This document shows positions 42,300-49,918 of a stretch of 62,673 nucleotides of DNA, piece after piece. Position 1 is the stretch's first letter; the number at the start of each line of letters is the position of its first letter. The DNA lies in the NCBI GenBank assembly GCA_018826905.1, contig JAHJYC010000004.1, positions 1 to 62,673 on the forward strand, in the 5' to 3' direction. This stretch comes from Patescibacteria group bacterium (GTDB lineage: Bacteria > Patescibacteriota > Minisyncoccia > Phycocordibacterales > Phycocordibacteraceae). The notes under the pieces are model-generated. The model had not been told where the DNA came from and ran no database searches. It saw only the letters and a program-made list of their open reading frames with translations. The position numbers were made by a program, and so were the translations under genes.

Positions 42300-44363
42300 C
42301 TACCGACCACGCTTCCCTTTAGGACCTTTCTTCTGTGGAGCACTCTTGCCTTCCAGCACATAGATTTCGTCTCGCAGGAGGGCGGCTGTTTCAAAATCCA
42401 AAGCCTCAACAGCATCAGCCATCTGTTGTCGCTTATCTATGATGAATCCTTCAGGATCTTCTTCAAAGAGCTTTCTATCAAGCTGAAGCAATCCATCTAC
42501 AGTCTTTTGATGCTCACTGCGCATAGATTCTGCAATGTCTTTGATCTCCTTCTTAATAGTTGCTGGAGTTATGTTGTGCTTTTTGTTATACGCAAGCTGT
42601 ATTGTTCTTCTGCGCTCAGTTTCCTCAATGGCTCGCGTGAGTGAACCAGTCATCACGTCTGCATACAGAATTACCTTCCCAAGAACGTTACGTGCTGCGC
42701 GCCCAATGGTCTGTATGAGAGAAGTGTCTGATCTAAGGAATCCTTCTTTATCTGCGTCCAGAATACCCACGAGTTCAACCTCAGGAAGATCCAACCCTTC
42801 GCGGAGCAAGTTTACGCCAACAAGGATATCAAAGGTGCCTCGTCTGAATTCGGTAAGGATTTCAATGCGGTCTATGGTTTTAACATCAGAATGGAGATAC
42901 TCGGCTTTAATACCTCTCTCTTTTAGAAACTCAGAGAGGTCCTCTGCCATTTGTTTTGTAAGAGTGGTTGCGAGTGCCCGTCCTCCTCGCGCAATAACAA
43001 CAGCAGCCTCATCTATAAAGTCTTGTATTTGTCCTTTTGTGCCTTCTGTCTCTACAATAGGTTTAATAACTAACTCAGGGTCAATTAGTCCCGTGGGACG
43101 AATAATCTGCTCAGCCACCTGGCCATCTGGAGGAACTGACTTTTCCTTCTCATACTTTCCTGGTGTTGCAGATGTGTAGATTACCTGCCCAACACGCTCT
43201 TCAAATTCAGCGAACTGAAGCGGACGATTGTCTCGTGCCGACGGCAATCTGAACCCGTGCTCAACAAGGACATCTTTTCTGGAGCGGTCTCCTGCATACA
43301 TGCCTCCAATTTGAGTTACCGTTACATGCGACTCATCTATAACAGTAAGGAAATCAGGAGTACCATCCTTCTTTTTTGGGAAATAGGAAAGAAGCGTATG
43401 GGGAGCCTCTCCGGGTGCACGGCCATCAAAGTGACGCGAATAGTTTTCAATACCGGTGGTGTAACCAATCTCTCGTATGAGCGCAAGATCATGTTGGGTA
43501 CGGCGCTTGAGACGCTCATGTTCCAGAACCTTCTCCTCTCTCTTTAACTGAGCAAGACGCTCATCCAGTTCCTTTTGGATGTCTTCAATAGCTCTCGCAC
43601 GATCTTCTTCACTTGAAACAAAGTGTTTAGCAGGGAATACAAAGAGGGAATCTGGCTCCCCTGTCTTTGCTCTTGAGATTGGGTCCAGACACTCAATGCG
43701 GGAAATAAGGTGTTCATCAAATACAATGCGGTATATAACTCGCTCGTTCACCGGCATGATCTCCATAGTGTTCCCAACAGCGCGGAGTTTCCCAGGCTCA
43801 AGATCTGCATTGGTGCGTTCAAAATATATGTCTACAAACTTTCGTATTAGCGCAGCACGATTCTCCTCTGCTCCCACAACAAGTTTTACGTGCTTTTTTT
43901 CATATTCAGCAGGAGATCCAAGTCCATAAATTGCAGAAACTGAAGCAACAATAATGACGTCTTTTCTGGTTAGAAGTGCCTGAGTTGCTGCGTGACGTAA
44001 TCTGTCAATCTCAGCGTTTATCTGAGCCTCCTTCTCAATGTAGGTATCTGAGTGCGCTATGTACGCTTCTGGCTGATAATAATCGTAATAGGAAACAAAA
44101 TAGTGCACTGCATTCTCAGGAAAGAACTCCTTATATTCCTGAGCAAGTTGTGCTGCGAGTGTTTTGTTGTGAGCAAGTACAAGAGTTGGCTTCCCTACCG
44201 CCTGAATAACATTAGCAATGCTAAATGTTTTTCCTGAGCCAGTAACCCCAAGAAGTGTTTGATGGCGCAATCCTTTTTCAATTCCCTCAATGAGTAGCGA
44301 AATAGCCTTAGGCTGGTCGCCTGCTGGAGGAAACGGGGTATGAATTTTAAAGGGTCCTGCCAT
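42300..44363 (-). CDS. uvrB: Excinuclease ABC subunit B
   Basis: DNA helicase-like subunit that receives damage from UvrA and recruits UvrC. 687 residues from ATG 44363 (MAGPFKIHTPFPPAGDQPKAI). Walker A GVTGSGKTFSIANV, the beta-hairpin region YYDYYQPEAYIAHSDTYIEK, DExx box VIDESHVT, and helicase motif VI region QTIGRAARN are present. The C-terminal UVR motif DALDFETAALLRDEIY-like (VEALDFETAALLRDEI) is kept for binding UvrC. TATACA ends 6 nt before the ATG. The start overlaps the tgt 3' end by 17 nt. Confidence 0.97.
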   Translation of the reverse strand: MAGPFKIHTPFPPAGDQPKAISLLIEGIEKGLRHQTLLGVTGSGKTFSIANVIQAVGKPTLVLAHNKTLAAQLAQEYKEFFPENAVHYFVSYYDYYQPEAYIAHSDTYIEKEAQINAEIDRLRHAATQALLTRKDVIIVASVSAIYGLGSPAEYEKKHVKLVVGAEENRAALIRKFVDIYFERTNADLEPGKLRAVGNTMEIMPVNERVIYRIVFDEHLISRIECLDPISRAKTGEPDSLFVFPAKHFVSSEEDRARAIEDIQKELDERLAQLKREEKVLEHERLKRRTQHDLALIREIGYTTGIENYSRHFDGRAPGEAPHTLLSYFPKKKDGTPDFLTVIDESHVTVTQIGGMYAGDRSRKDVLVEHGFRLPSARDNRPLQFAEFEERVGQVIYTSATPGKYEKEKSVPPDGQVAEQIIRPTGLIDPELVIKPIVETEGTKGQIQDFIDEAAVVIARGGRALATTLTKQMAEDLSEFLKERGIKAEYLHSDVKTIDRIEILTEFRRGTFDILVGVNLLREGLDLPEVELVGILDADKEGFLRSDTSLIQTIGRAARNVLGKVILYADVMTGSLTRAIEETERRRTIQLAYNKKHNITPATIKKEIKDIAESMRSEHQKTVDGLLQLDRKLFEEDPEGFIIDKRQQMADAVEALDFETAALLRDEIYVLEGKSAPQKKGPKGKRGR

Positions 44364-45570
44364 AGTAGGTGTATACAAAGTCTCTCCGATACTCGTCAAA
44401 ATTGCCAGCGTGTAGTGCGGCTCTCGCTTCATCTACTAACCTAATAATAAACCCGAGGTTATGAAGAGAAGCAATAATCTGTCCCAGCATCTCTCCTGAT
44501 CGTAGCAGATGCGATACATACGCACGAGAAAATCCTTCAGTACCCGGAATAATCGTTTCAGTATCTAGAGGCTCGTGCTCGCTTTTGTACTTCTCTGTCT
44601 TCAAATGTATTGGTCCTCTCTTTGTATATATTGTTCCATGTCTTCCGAGGCGTGTTGCCGCAACGCAATCAAATGTATCCATGCCTTCAGCAATACCAAG
44701 AAGAAGATCTCCCGGCTCTCCAATGCCTAAAAAGTGTCTAGGCTTTTCTTTAGGAAGATGCTGAACAGCAGCTTGGAGTGCTCCCATCATATCTTCCTTA
44801 CTAAAAGAGCCCCCTATACCAAACCCATCAAAGTCCATTGATGCTATCTCCTTCGCGCTTTCAGTACGTAGGTCTTCATATCTTCCTCCCTGCACAATGC
44901 CAAAGATGCCTTGTTTTCTGTTTGCTTCAAGGTTCTGTCTATGCGCTTTTAATGAGCGCTCTGCCCATTTGTGTGTTCTCTCCATTGCCTCTTTTTGATA
45001 TGCATATGGCTCAGTTGGAGAGGTGCATTCATCAAAGGCAAAGAACATATCGGCCCCAAGCGAGTGCTGTATTTCAACAGACCGCTCTGGGGTGAAGCGA
45101 TGGAGGGACCCGTCTAGATGAGAGGTGAATGTTACCCCTTGCTCGTCAATAACGGCAAGTTGTCCGTGCTGGCTTTGTACCTCTTCGTCAAAGACAGAAA
45201 CCCCTTGGGTTACAGTATCTTCCTCTCCTTTCGCTATCTTAGTTATTGTCCTTCCAAAAGCTGCACCGAGAGAAAAGACCTGGAATCCCCCTGAGTCGGT
45301 CATGGTGGGACCACTCCATCCCATAAAGTTCCCGAGTCCTCCTCCGTCTTTAACCGTGCTCTCGCCAGGCTGAAGATACAGGTGGTACGTATTGGCGAGC
45401 ACTACCTGAGCACCCAAACTAAGTAGCTGTTCTGGAAGAATTCCTTTTACACCAGCCTTAGTTCCCACAGGCACAAACGCAGGAGTTTGGATGTCTCCAT
45501 GGGGCGTAGAGAGTATTCCTGTTCGCGCAGTTCCCTTAGTTGTCTCTGTTTTAAAGCTAATTGGCCTCAT
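44347..45570 (-). CDS. tgt: tRNA-guanine transglycosylase (queuine family), zinc cysteines missing
   Basis: Exchanges guanine 34 of certain tRNAs for a queuosine precursor. 407 residues. The active site is intact: DSGGFQVFSLG with the substrate-binding Asp near residue 92, GIVQGGRYEDLR, GIGGSFSKEDM, and FDCVAATRLGRHG. Ordinary enzymes bind zinc through CxCxxC plus a downstream His. Here that stretch reads ETIIPGTEGFSRAY, so all three cysteines are replaced while the His in SLHNL remains. It has its own promoter and an AAGGAG ribosome binding site. uvrB overlaps its 3' end. Confidence 0.93.
   Translation of the reverse strand: MRPISFKTETTKGTARTGILSTPHGDIQTPAFVPVGTKAGVKGILPEQLLSLGAQVVLANTYHLYLQPGESTVKDGGGLGNFMGWSGPTMTDSGGFQVFSLGAAFGRTITKIAKGEEDTVTQGVSVFDEEVQSQHGQLAVIDEQGVTFTSHLDGSLHRFTPERSVEIQHSLGADMFFAFDECTSPTEPYAYQKEAMERTHKWAERSLKAHRQNLEANRKQGIFGIVQGGRYEDLRTESAKEIASMDFDGFGIGGSFSKEDMMGALQAAVQHLPKEKPRHFLGIGEPGDLLLGIAEGMDTFDCVAATRLGRHGTIYTKRGPIHLKTEKYKSEHEPLDTETIIPGTEGFSRAYVSHLLRSGEMLGQIIASLHNLGFIIRLVDEARAALHAGNFDEYRRDFVYTYYGRTL
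44370..44375 (-). promoter_or_regulatory. -10 box of uvrB (leaderless)
   Basis: Reverse-strand TATACA ends 6 nt before ATG 44363. It lies inside the 3' end of tgt. Confidence 0.5.
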
Positions 45571-45610
45571 ATATCTCCTTACGGTACGGGGAGGAAGCTA
45601 TTTGGGCAAG

Positions 45611-45638
45611 TAAATACAAGTCTAGAAGGACTTGACAA
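45611..45638 (-). promoter_or_regulatory. Promoter of tgt, sharing its -35 with the divergent 45729 gene
   Basis: Reverse-strand TTGTCA (45638-45633), a 16-nt spacer, and TATTTA (45616-45611). The palindromic CTTGACAAG also supplies the TTGACA of the plus-strand promoter. Confidence 0.45.
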
Positions 45639-45661
45639 GAATGATTCTTAAGGTATATACT
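45632..45661 (+). promoter_or_regulatory. Promoter of the lipoprotein gene at 45729
   Basis: Consensus TTGACA (45632-45637), an 18-nt spacer, and TATACT (45656-45661). The leader of about 60 nt carries a GGAGGGG ribosome binding site. Confidence 0.65.
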
Positions 45662-45728
45662 GCTTGTACAGTTCTTTCCAATCTATTAGGCAAGGGCTGC
45701 CCATCAACTTTTCGGAGGGGAAACCCCC

Positions 45729-46370
45729 ATGAAGACCATGATCAAGCGGCGGGTCGGGGGAATCGCCCTCGTTTCCGCCATCGCCATGAGCCTCGCGGCT
45801 TGCGGCGGCAACCAGGCGGCGGACACCGGATTCTCCGGAACCTACGCTGCGGTCTACTATCCCGGGCTGAACAACGTGCCGGGCTCCACGCCCGCGCGCT
45901 TCTCCAGCACCGAGATCAATCAGTTGCTGCAGCTGGACCAGGCGTGCCGCACCCAGCTGGAAGGTCAACTTCCGGGTCGTCTGCAGGCCATCCTGCAAGA
46001 CGGCGCGGAGAACAGCATCTTCACCGCCATCGGCGTCGCCGCCGGTGCGGGGCTCGGATTCAAGGGCATCGAAGTCCTGGACTATCTGGCCTACGGTGCA
46101 GGTGCAGGCGCGGGCTCCGGTGCGTTCTACGGGAACAACCGGCACCGCACCGCCGTGAACTACGCGCAAGCGTACTGCACGGCGACCTTCACCTGGATGG
46201 CCAGCGAACGTGACGGGGCCTTGAGCGGCGTCGCCATCGTTCCCTGGATGGGACCGGGTCGCACCACGCTTCCCGCCCCGACCGGTGCGCCGACCGATCC
46301 GACGAGCCGGGGTGCGAACCCCAGCCCCGAAGGATCGCGGCGTCCGACGCCCATGATGCCCAGCGGCTAA
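45729..46370 (+). CDS. Glycine-rich lipoprotein of unknown function in a GC-rich self-contained unit
   Basis: 213 residues. The N-terminus is a lipoprotein signal: positive MKTMIKRR, a hydrophobic core, and the lipobox LAAC with Cys25. The middle contains VAAGAGLGFKG and AYGAGAGAGSGAFYG, reminiscent of the glycine-zipper segments of outer-membrane 17-kDa-antigen-type lipoproteins, and the C-terminus is Pro-rich and disordered. No family is firmly recognised. Base composition is very different from the rest: 42 of 60 bases in 45781-45840 are G or C. With its own promoter, strong GGAGGGG site and terminator, and opposite strand to its neighbours, it looks acquired. Confidence 0.7.
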   Translation: MKTMIKRRVGGIALVSAIAMSLAACGGNQAADTGFSGTYAAVYYPGLNNVPGSTPARFSSTEINQLLQLDQACRTQLEGQLPGRLQAILQDGAENSIFTAIGVAAGAGLGFKGIEVLDYLAYGAGAGAGSGAFYGNNRHRTAVNYAQAYCTATFTWMASERDGALSGVAIVPWMGPGRTTLPAPTGAPTDPTSRGANPSPEGSRRPTPMMPSG

Positions 46371-46390
46371 GTAGTCGCTGATAGATTGAA

Positions 46391-46430
46391 AACCCCCGGG
46401 AACCGCAAGGTCTCCGGGGGATTTCATTTA
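46391..46430. terminator. Terminator between the 45729 gene and the FKBP gene
   Basis: CCCCCGG (46393-46399) pairs with CCGGGGG (46414-46420), followed on the plus strand by ATTTCATTT. It serves the plus-strand lipoprotein gene and possibly also the minus-strand operon ending at 46444. Confidence 0.75.
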
Positions 46431-46443
46431 TATAGGTTTCGTT

Positions 46444-46944
46444 CTATTGAACGCCAACAAGCTCAACCTCAAACAAAAGTGTTGCATTCGCTGGGATAAC
46501 ATCTCCAACGGCGCGCGCTCCATATGCCATATCTGGTGGGATGATGAGAGTTCGCTTTCCTCCAACTTTCATACCAACAAGACCTTGATCCCATCCTGCG
46601 ATAACCTGACCACCTCCAAGCTGGAAGCTAAATGGTCCTCCATGGTTAGCAGACGCATCAAACACGGTTCCATCAGGAAGTGCTCCTACATAATTAACAG
46701 AAACGGTGTCTCCTTTCTTTGCTTCTGTACCGGTTCCAACAACAATATCCGCAACGGTAAGTTCAGTCGGCAATTCTTCTGGGTTCATAGTATTTGTATT
46801 CTCAGGATTAACAGTGGCGTCTAACATAGCACTCTCTGGCACAGCTTCGGTAAACGGTTGGTATACTTGCGCTCCATAAAACAAAAAGGCAAGAGCAACT
46901 GCTACTGCAAGTGCAATTGCTACGCTTGTTCCAGTTACGTTCAT
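46444..46944 (-). CDS. FKBP-type peptidyl-prolyl isomerase, membrane-anchored
   Basis: 166 residues. One N-terminal hydrophobic helix (residues 7-27) anchors the protein, followed by a linker and a complete FKBP domain from about residue 60: DTVSVNYVGALPDGTVFDAS, PFSFQLGGGQVIAGWDQGLVGMKVGGKR (read as the QVIAGWDQGL core), and IPANATLLFEVELVGV. Expected to help fold exported proteins outside the membrane. Last gene of the operon that starts with the conjugation-type ATPase, 2 nt after the DUF5663-like gene. Confidence 0.93.
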   Translation of the reverse strand: MNVTGTSVAIALAVAVALAFLFYGAQVYQPFTEAVPESAMLDATVNPENTNTMNPEELPTELTVADIVVGTGTEAKKGDTVSVNYVGALPDGTVFDASANHGGPFSFQLGGGQVIAGWDQGLVGMKVGGKRTLIIPPDMAYGARAVGDVIPANATLLFEVELVGVQ

Positions 46945-46946
46945 AT

Positions 46947-47261
46947 TTATGCTGCCACAGGGCCAGTTACAGCGAGTATATCATCAACCATTTCATCTAT
47001 TGTGGATTGAACAATGGTGTCTGAGTTTGGTACTCGTGAAGAGATAAAAGCACTGACTTCATCCTCAGAAGCATCACTTTCAACCATTTTTCCAAACTCT
47101 TCTTTAGTCTCAGGGTCCATAACCTGCATAAGGTTCATCATTGTGCTCTGAAAGATGAGTGCGCCAATGTCACTCATTATCTCTTCTTGCTCATCGGCCG
47201 GAAGTTGATCAAGCTCAAGAGCATCAATTATTTTCTCTAAGGGTGTTCCGGAAGTGCTCAT
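46947..47261 (-). CDS. DUF5663-like small acidic protein
   Basis: 104 residues, acidic and helical, without a membrane segment. The start LEKIIDALELDQLPADEQEEIMSDIGALIF fits the small CPR family I know as DUF5663 (leucine/acidic helix, then a motif around PADEQEE). The name is from memory and should be checked. It lies 9 nt after the large alanine-rich gene and 2 nt before the FKBP gene, so it is part of the same operon. Function unknown. Confidence 0.6.
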   Translation of the reverse strand: MSTSGTPLEKIIDALELDQLPADEQEEIMSDIGALIFQSTMMNLMQVMDPETKEEFGKMVESDASEDEVSAFISSRVPNSDTIVQSTIDEMVDDILAVTGPVAA

Positions 47262-47270
47262 GGTGTTTTG

Positions 47271-49907
47271 TTAGCGGATAATTCTAGTGAAGTTCTCTGG
47301 ACGAACAGCAAATCTAGGATCTTCCGAAATGATCATTCTGATTCCTCCTGCACCATCTGGCTCAAATCCTAAGGAGCGAAGCACCGTTCTTCCAACTGCA
47401 TCCTCATAGGACGCATCTATAAATACTGTTTTACCAGAATCCATAGCCAACTCCTGCGCAGTTGCCTGAAGTTCCTCAAAAGTTCCTCCGTATGCTTGGT
47501 AGAAGTCTTCATTAGGAACACCGTATACGTGTGACTCTAATACATTTGCTTCTGTGAGCGCACTAGCGGCTCCAGCCTCAACAGTTGAAGCAGGAGGAGT
47601 AGGAGGAGTAGGAGCGACTTCTGCTTGCGCAGCAGCGCTCTCGCGAACAAGTGTTGCATTTGCTTCAGCTGCAGAGCGGGCCTCTGCAAGATTTGCATTT
47701 CTTGTTATCTCATTCTCTTCTGCTTCTGTACGAGCCCCTTCAGCCTGCGATTCTACTGTTTCTGAAGCAGGAGCTTCTCCTTGTGCTTCAGCTGAAGTTT
47801 GTGGAGCAGTCTCTGCTGAAGCATCTCCAGTGCTTGGCCCTGATTCTACAGGCGCACCCTCCGTACCACTCACCGTAGTCCGAGGCTCTGAGGCCACAGC
47901 TTCACTTTGTGCTTCTGCTGGTGCTCCGTCAGGTGCTGTCTCGGTAACTGACGCGTCACCCTCTACTCCATCTTGGATTTTTCCTTGCAGGTTCATCTTG
48001 TCCAAGTCATCAACTGCACGCCCATACTCTCCCTCCTCGTTAATAAGAGTGCGCCACTCACTCTCCCCAACTTTCTGAAACTGCACTTCTCCGTCATGGA
48101 ACCTAATTGAATCTCCCTCGTGCATGATGGTGCTGAACTGATCAGGGTCCTGGAATCCTAGCGCAAGCGTTGCAGGATCTTCGCCTGTCCACAGATTAAT
48201 GTTTCCATCCTTCTCCCCAAGAAGACGATATAGAGTTTGCACTGCAGGTGGTGCAGTATCAGCGTCTGGATAATGATTGAGCAAATCTTTTCCGAAGTGA
48301 CCCACAAGTCTGTCCGCATTGTTGATATCTCCTCCAACGGAAAGTGTCACATCATTAACTTCAGGTACAGCCTCAGCTGACACTGCAGCTGGAACTGCGG
48401 CCTGCTCAGCACCTCCTGTGTCTACTTGCGAAAGCAGATGCCCCGCTTCCATACCCCCTGCAATTGCAGCGCCTAGGCGGGCGTAGCGTGCTTGCAAATC
48501 AATACGAGACTGCGCATTGAGAGCATGTCTACGACCAACAGATACTGAGTCAAGATGAGAGGCATCCCCAAGATTTCCAAGTCCTGCTCTCTGTGCAACT
48601 CTTGCGTCTGCTTTACTTTTTGTACCCGCAAGCCAGTGTGCTCCACGAACTACCTTATCTCCAACCAAACCAAAGATTCCTGCTACAGAGGCTCCTGCAA
48701 AAAATGCTTCGCTCTTACTTCCACTCTTTGCTCTAAGCGCAGCAATAGCGGTAAGGACAGAAGCTCCTCCAAGCACTAGAGGAAGTCCAATCGTTGCCCC
48801 GCCAGCAACAGCAACAATACTTCCCGTAAGTAGTGCTGAAGAAGCAAGGACACGGACCCACTGGGCCTTTCCCTTATACTTGTCAAAAGCTTTTCCAAGC
48901 CATCCCTTTTCTCTACTATCAAGCCCTTCCTTGCGAGCTCGTACCTCTGCCTCTTCTGCACCAATTACCACCTCGCGTGCTGTAAATCGTCTTTGGTAGC
49001 GCTCAAGTACTGCATCCTTGTCCAGCTTCCTTCTATTTGGGTTGTCAGTTAGACGATCCTGGTGTCGCACTTCAGCTGAAGACTTCAAATAACTTGCATA
49101 GTCTGCACGGTCCTTTACCCATGCATCGCGAAGCGCTTGAACTTCAGGCGGATGCTTCTTCTGTCCAAACATGTTCTCACCCATAACACCAAGCGTGTTC
49201 CTAGATTTCTGGTGCGCACGAAGCGCATCAAGGAATGCCTTCTCACTTGAAAGCATTTTCTCTGCAAGAGGAGCGCTGTGCTTATAAAATTCCTTGCTGG
49301 TTCTCAAACCAGTCCCAAGCTCTTTTTCCATTCTATCCATTGCTTCAGGGCCTCGGTTTCCAAGGGCCAGCGCACGGATGCGAGCTTTCTGAGCTTCTAC
49401 TGAAGTATCCTTTGCTTCGGGACCTGCAGGAACCTTTCCATCTTCTGCAGTACCAGCCTCCTCAGCAGGAACTGTCTTCTCTCCAGAAAGAGAATCAAGT
49501 TCTTCAACTCCAGCTTTAAGTTCTTCCCTAAGTTCTGCAGAAGTCTTTTTATCTTTCCCTCCTTCAAGACCACGGAGCTCATCCTCAAGCTCAAGCACCT
49601 CATTCTCAAGACCTGAGCGTTCACGGGAGGGGCCTCTGTACTGACTTTGTGAAGAACGTTGTCCCTCATTTTCAAGCCTACTGAGTCTCTCTCTTATTTC
49701 CCTCTTACGTCCTTCCGTGTGCTTTGTTGTCTCAAGGTTCCTTAATTCTTCTTCCGCTTCTTGAACCTCCATTTCAAGACCAGAACGTTCACGGGACGGG
49801 CCTCTGTATTGATCCTGTGAGGAACGTTGTCCTTCATTTTCAAGTTTATCTAGCTTGGAACGAAGCTCTTCTTCTCTGGTTGCCTGTGGTGGCTGTTCGG
49901 CGCTCAT
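47271..49907 (-). CDS. Large alanine- and glutamate-rich coiled-coil membrane protein with N-terminal repeats
   Basis: 878 residues, family not recognised. Residues 1-120 are a charged coiled coil with two near-identical copies (22-59 and 78-115) of a unit containing LENEGQRSSQ and QYRGPSRERSGLE. Residues about 350-430 hold hydrophobic stretches (SSALLTGSIVAVAGGATIGLP, then SVLTAIAALRA, then FFAGASVAGIFGLVG) likely to span the membrane. After residue 510 comes a small folded part, then a long Ala/Glu/Thr-rich disordered region (about 670-800) and a final folded domain. It follows the conjugation-type ATPase by 11 nt, suggesting a structural partner in the same machine. Confidence 0.6.
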   Translation of the reverse strand: MSAEQPPQATREEELRSKLDKLENEGQRSSQDQYRGPSRERSGLEMEVQEAEEELRNLETTKHTEGRKREIRERLSRLENEGQRSSQSQYRGPSRERSGLENEVLELEDELRGLEGGKDKKTSAELREELKAGVEELDSLSGEKTVPAEEAGTAEDGKVPAGPEAKDTSVEAQKARIRALALGNRGPEAMDRMEKELGTGLRTSKEFYKHSAPLAEKMLSSEKAFLDALRAHQKSRNTLGVMGENMFGQKKHPPEVQALRDAWVKDRADYASYLKSSAEVRHQDRLTDNPNRRKLDKDAVLERYQRRFTAREVVIGAEEAEVRARKEGLDSREKGWLGKAFDKYKGKAQWVRVLASSALLTGSIVAVAGGATIGLPLVLGGASVLTAIAALRAKSGSKSEAFFAGASVAGIFGLVGDKVVRGAHWLAGTKSKADARVAQRAGLGNLGDASHLDSVSVGRRHALNAQSRIDLQARYARLGAAIAGGMEAGHLLSQVDTGGAEQAAVPAAVSAEAVPEVNDVTLSVGGDINNADRLVGHFGKDLLNHYPDADTAPPAVQTLYRLLGEKDGNINLWTGEDPATLALGFQDPDQFSTIMHEGDSIRFHDGEVQFQKVGESEWRTLINEEGEYGRAVDDLDKMNLQGKIQDGVEGDASVTETAPDGAPAEAQSEAVASEPRTTVSGTEGAPVESGPSTGDASAETAPQTSAEAQGEAPASETVESQAEGARTEAEENEITRNANLAEARSAAEANATLVRESAAAQAEVAPTPPTPPASTVEAGAASALTEANVLESHVYGVPNEDFYQAYGGTFEELQATAQELAMDSGKTVFIDASYEDAVGRTVLRSLGFEPDGAGGIRMIISEDPRFAVRPENFTRIIR
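49563..49844 (-). repeat. Two-copy tandem repeat inside the large coiled-coil gene
   Basis: Two similar segments (49844-49731 and 49676-49563, 168 nt apart start to start) encode almost the same 38 residues. The difference between the protein copies is small at the start and larger towards the end of each copy. Confidence 0.8.
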
Positions 49908-49918
49908 ATATCAGGTGG

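Noticed and set aside
45648..46427. 259-codon ORF on the minus strand opposite the GC-rich lipoprotein gene
   Set aside because: Arg/Gly/Pro-rich translation with no start signals. It mirrors the lipoprotein gene, which has promoter, ribosome binding site, signal peptide and terminator.
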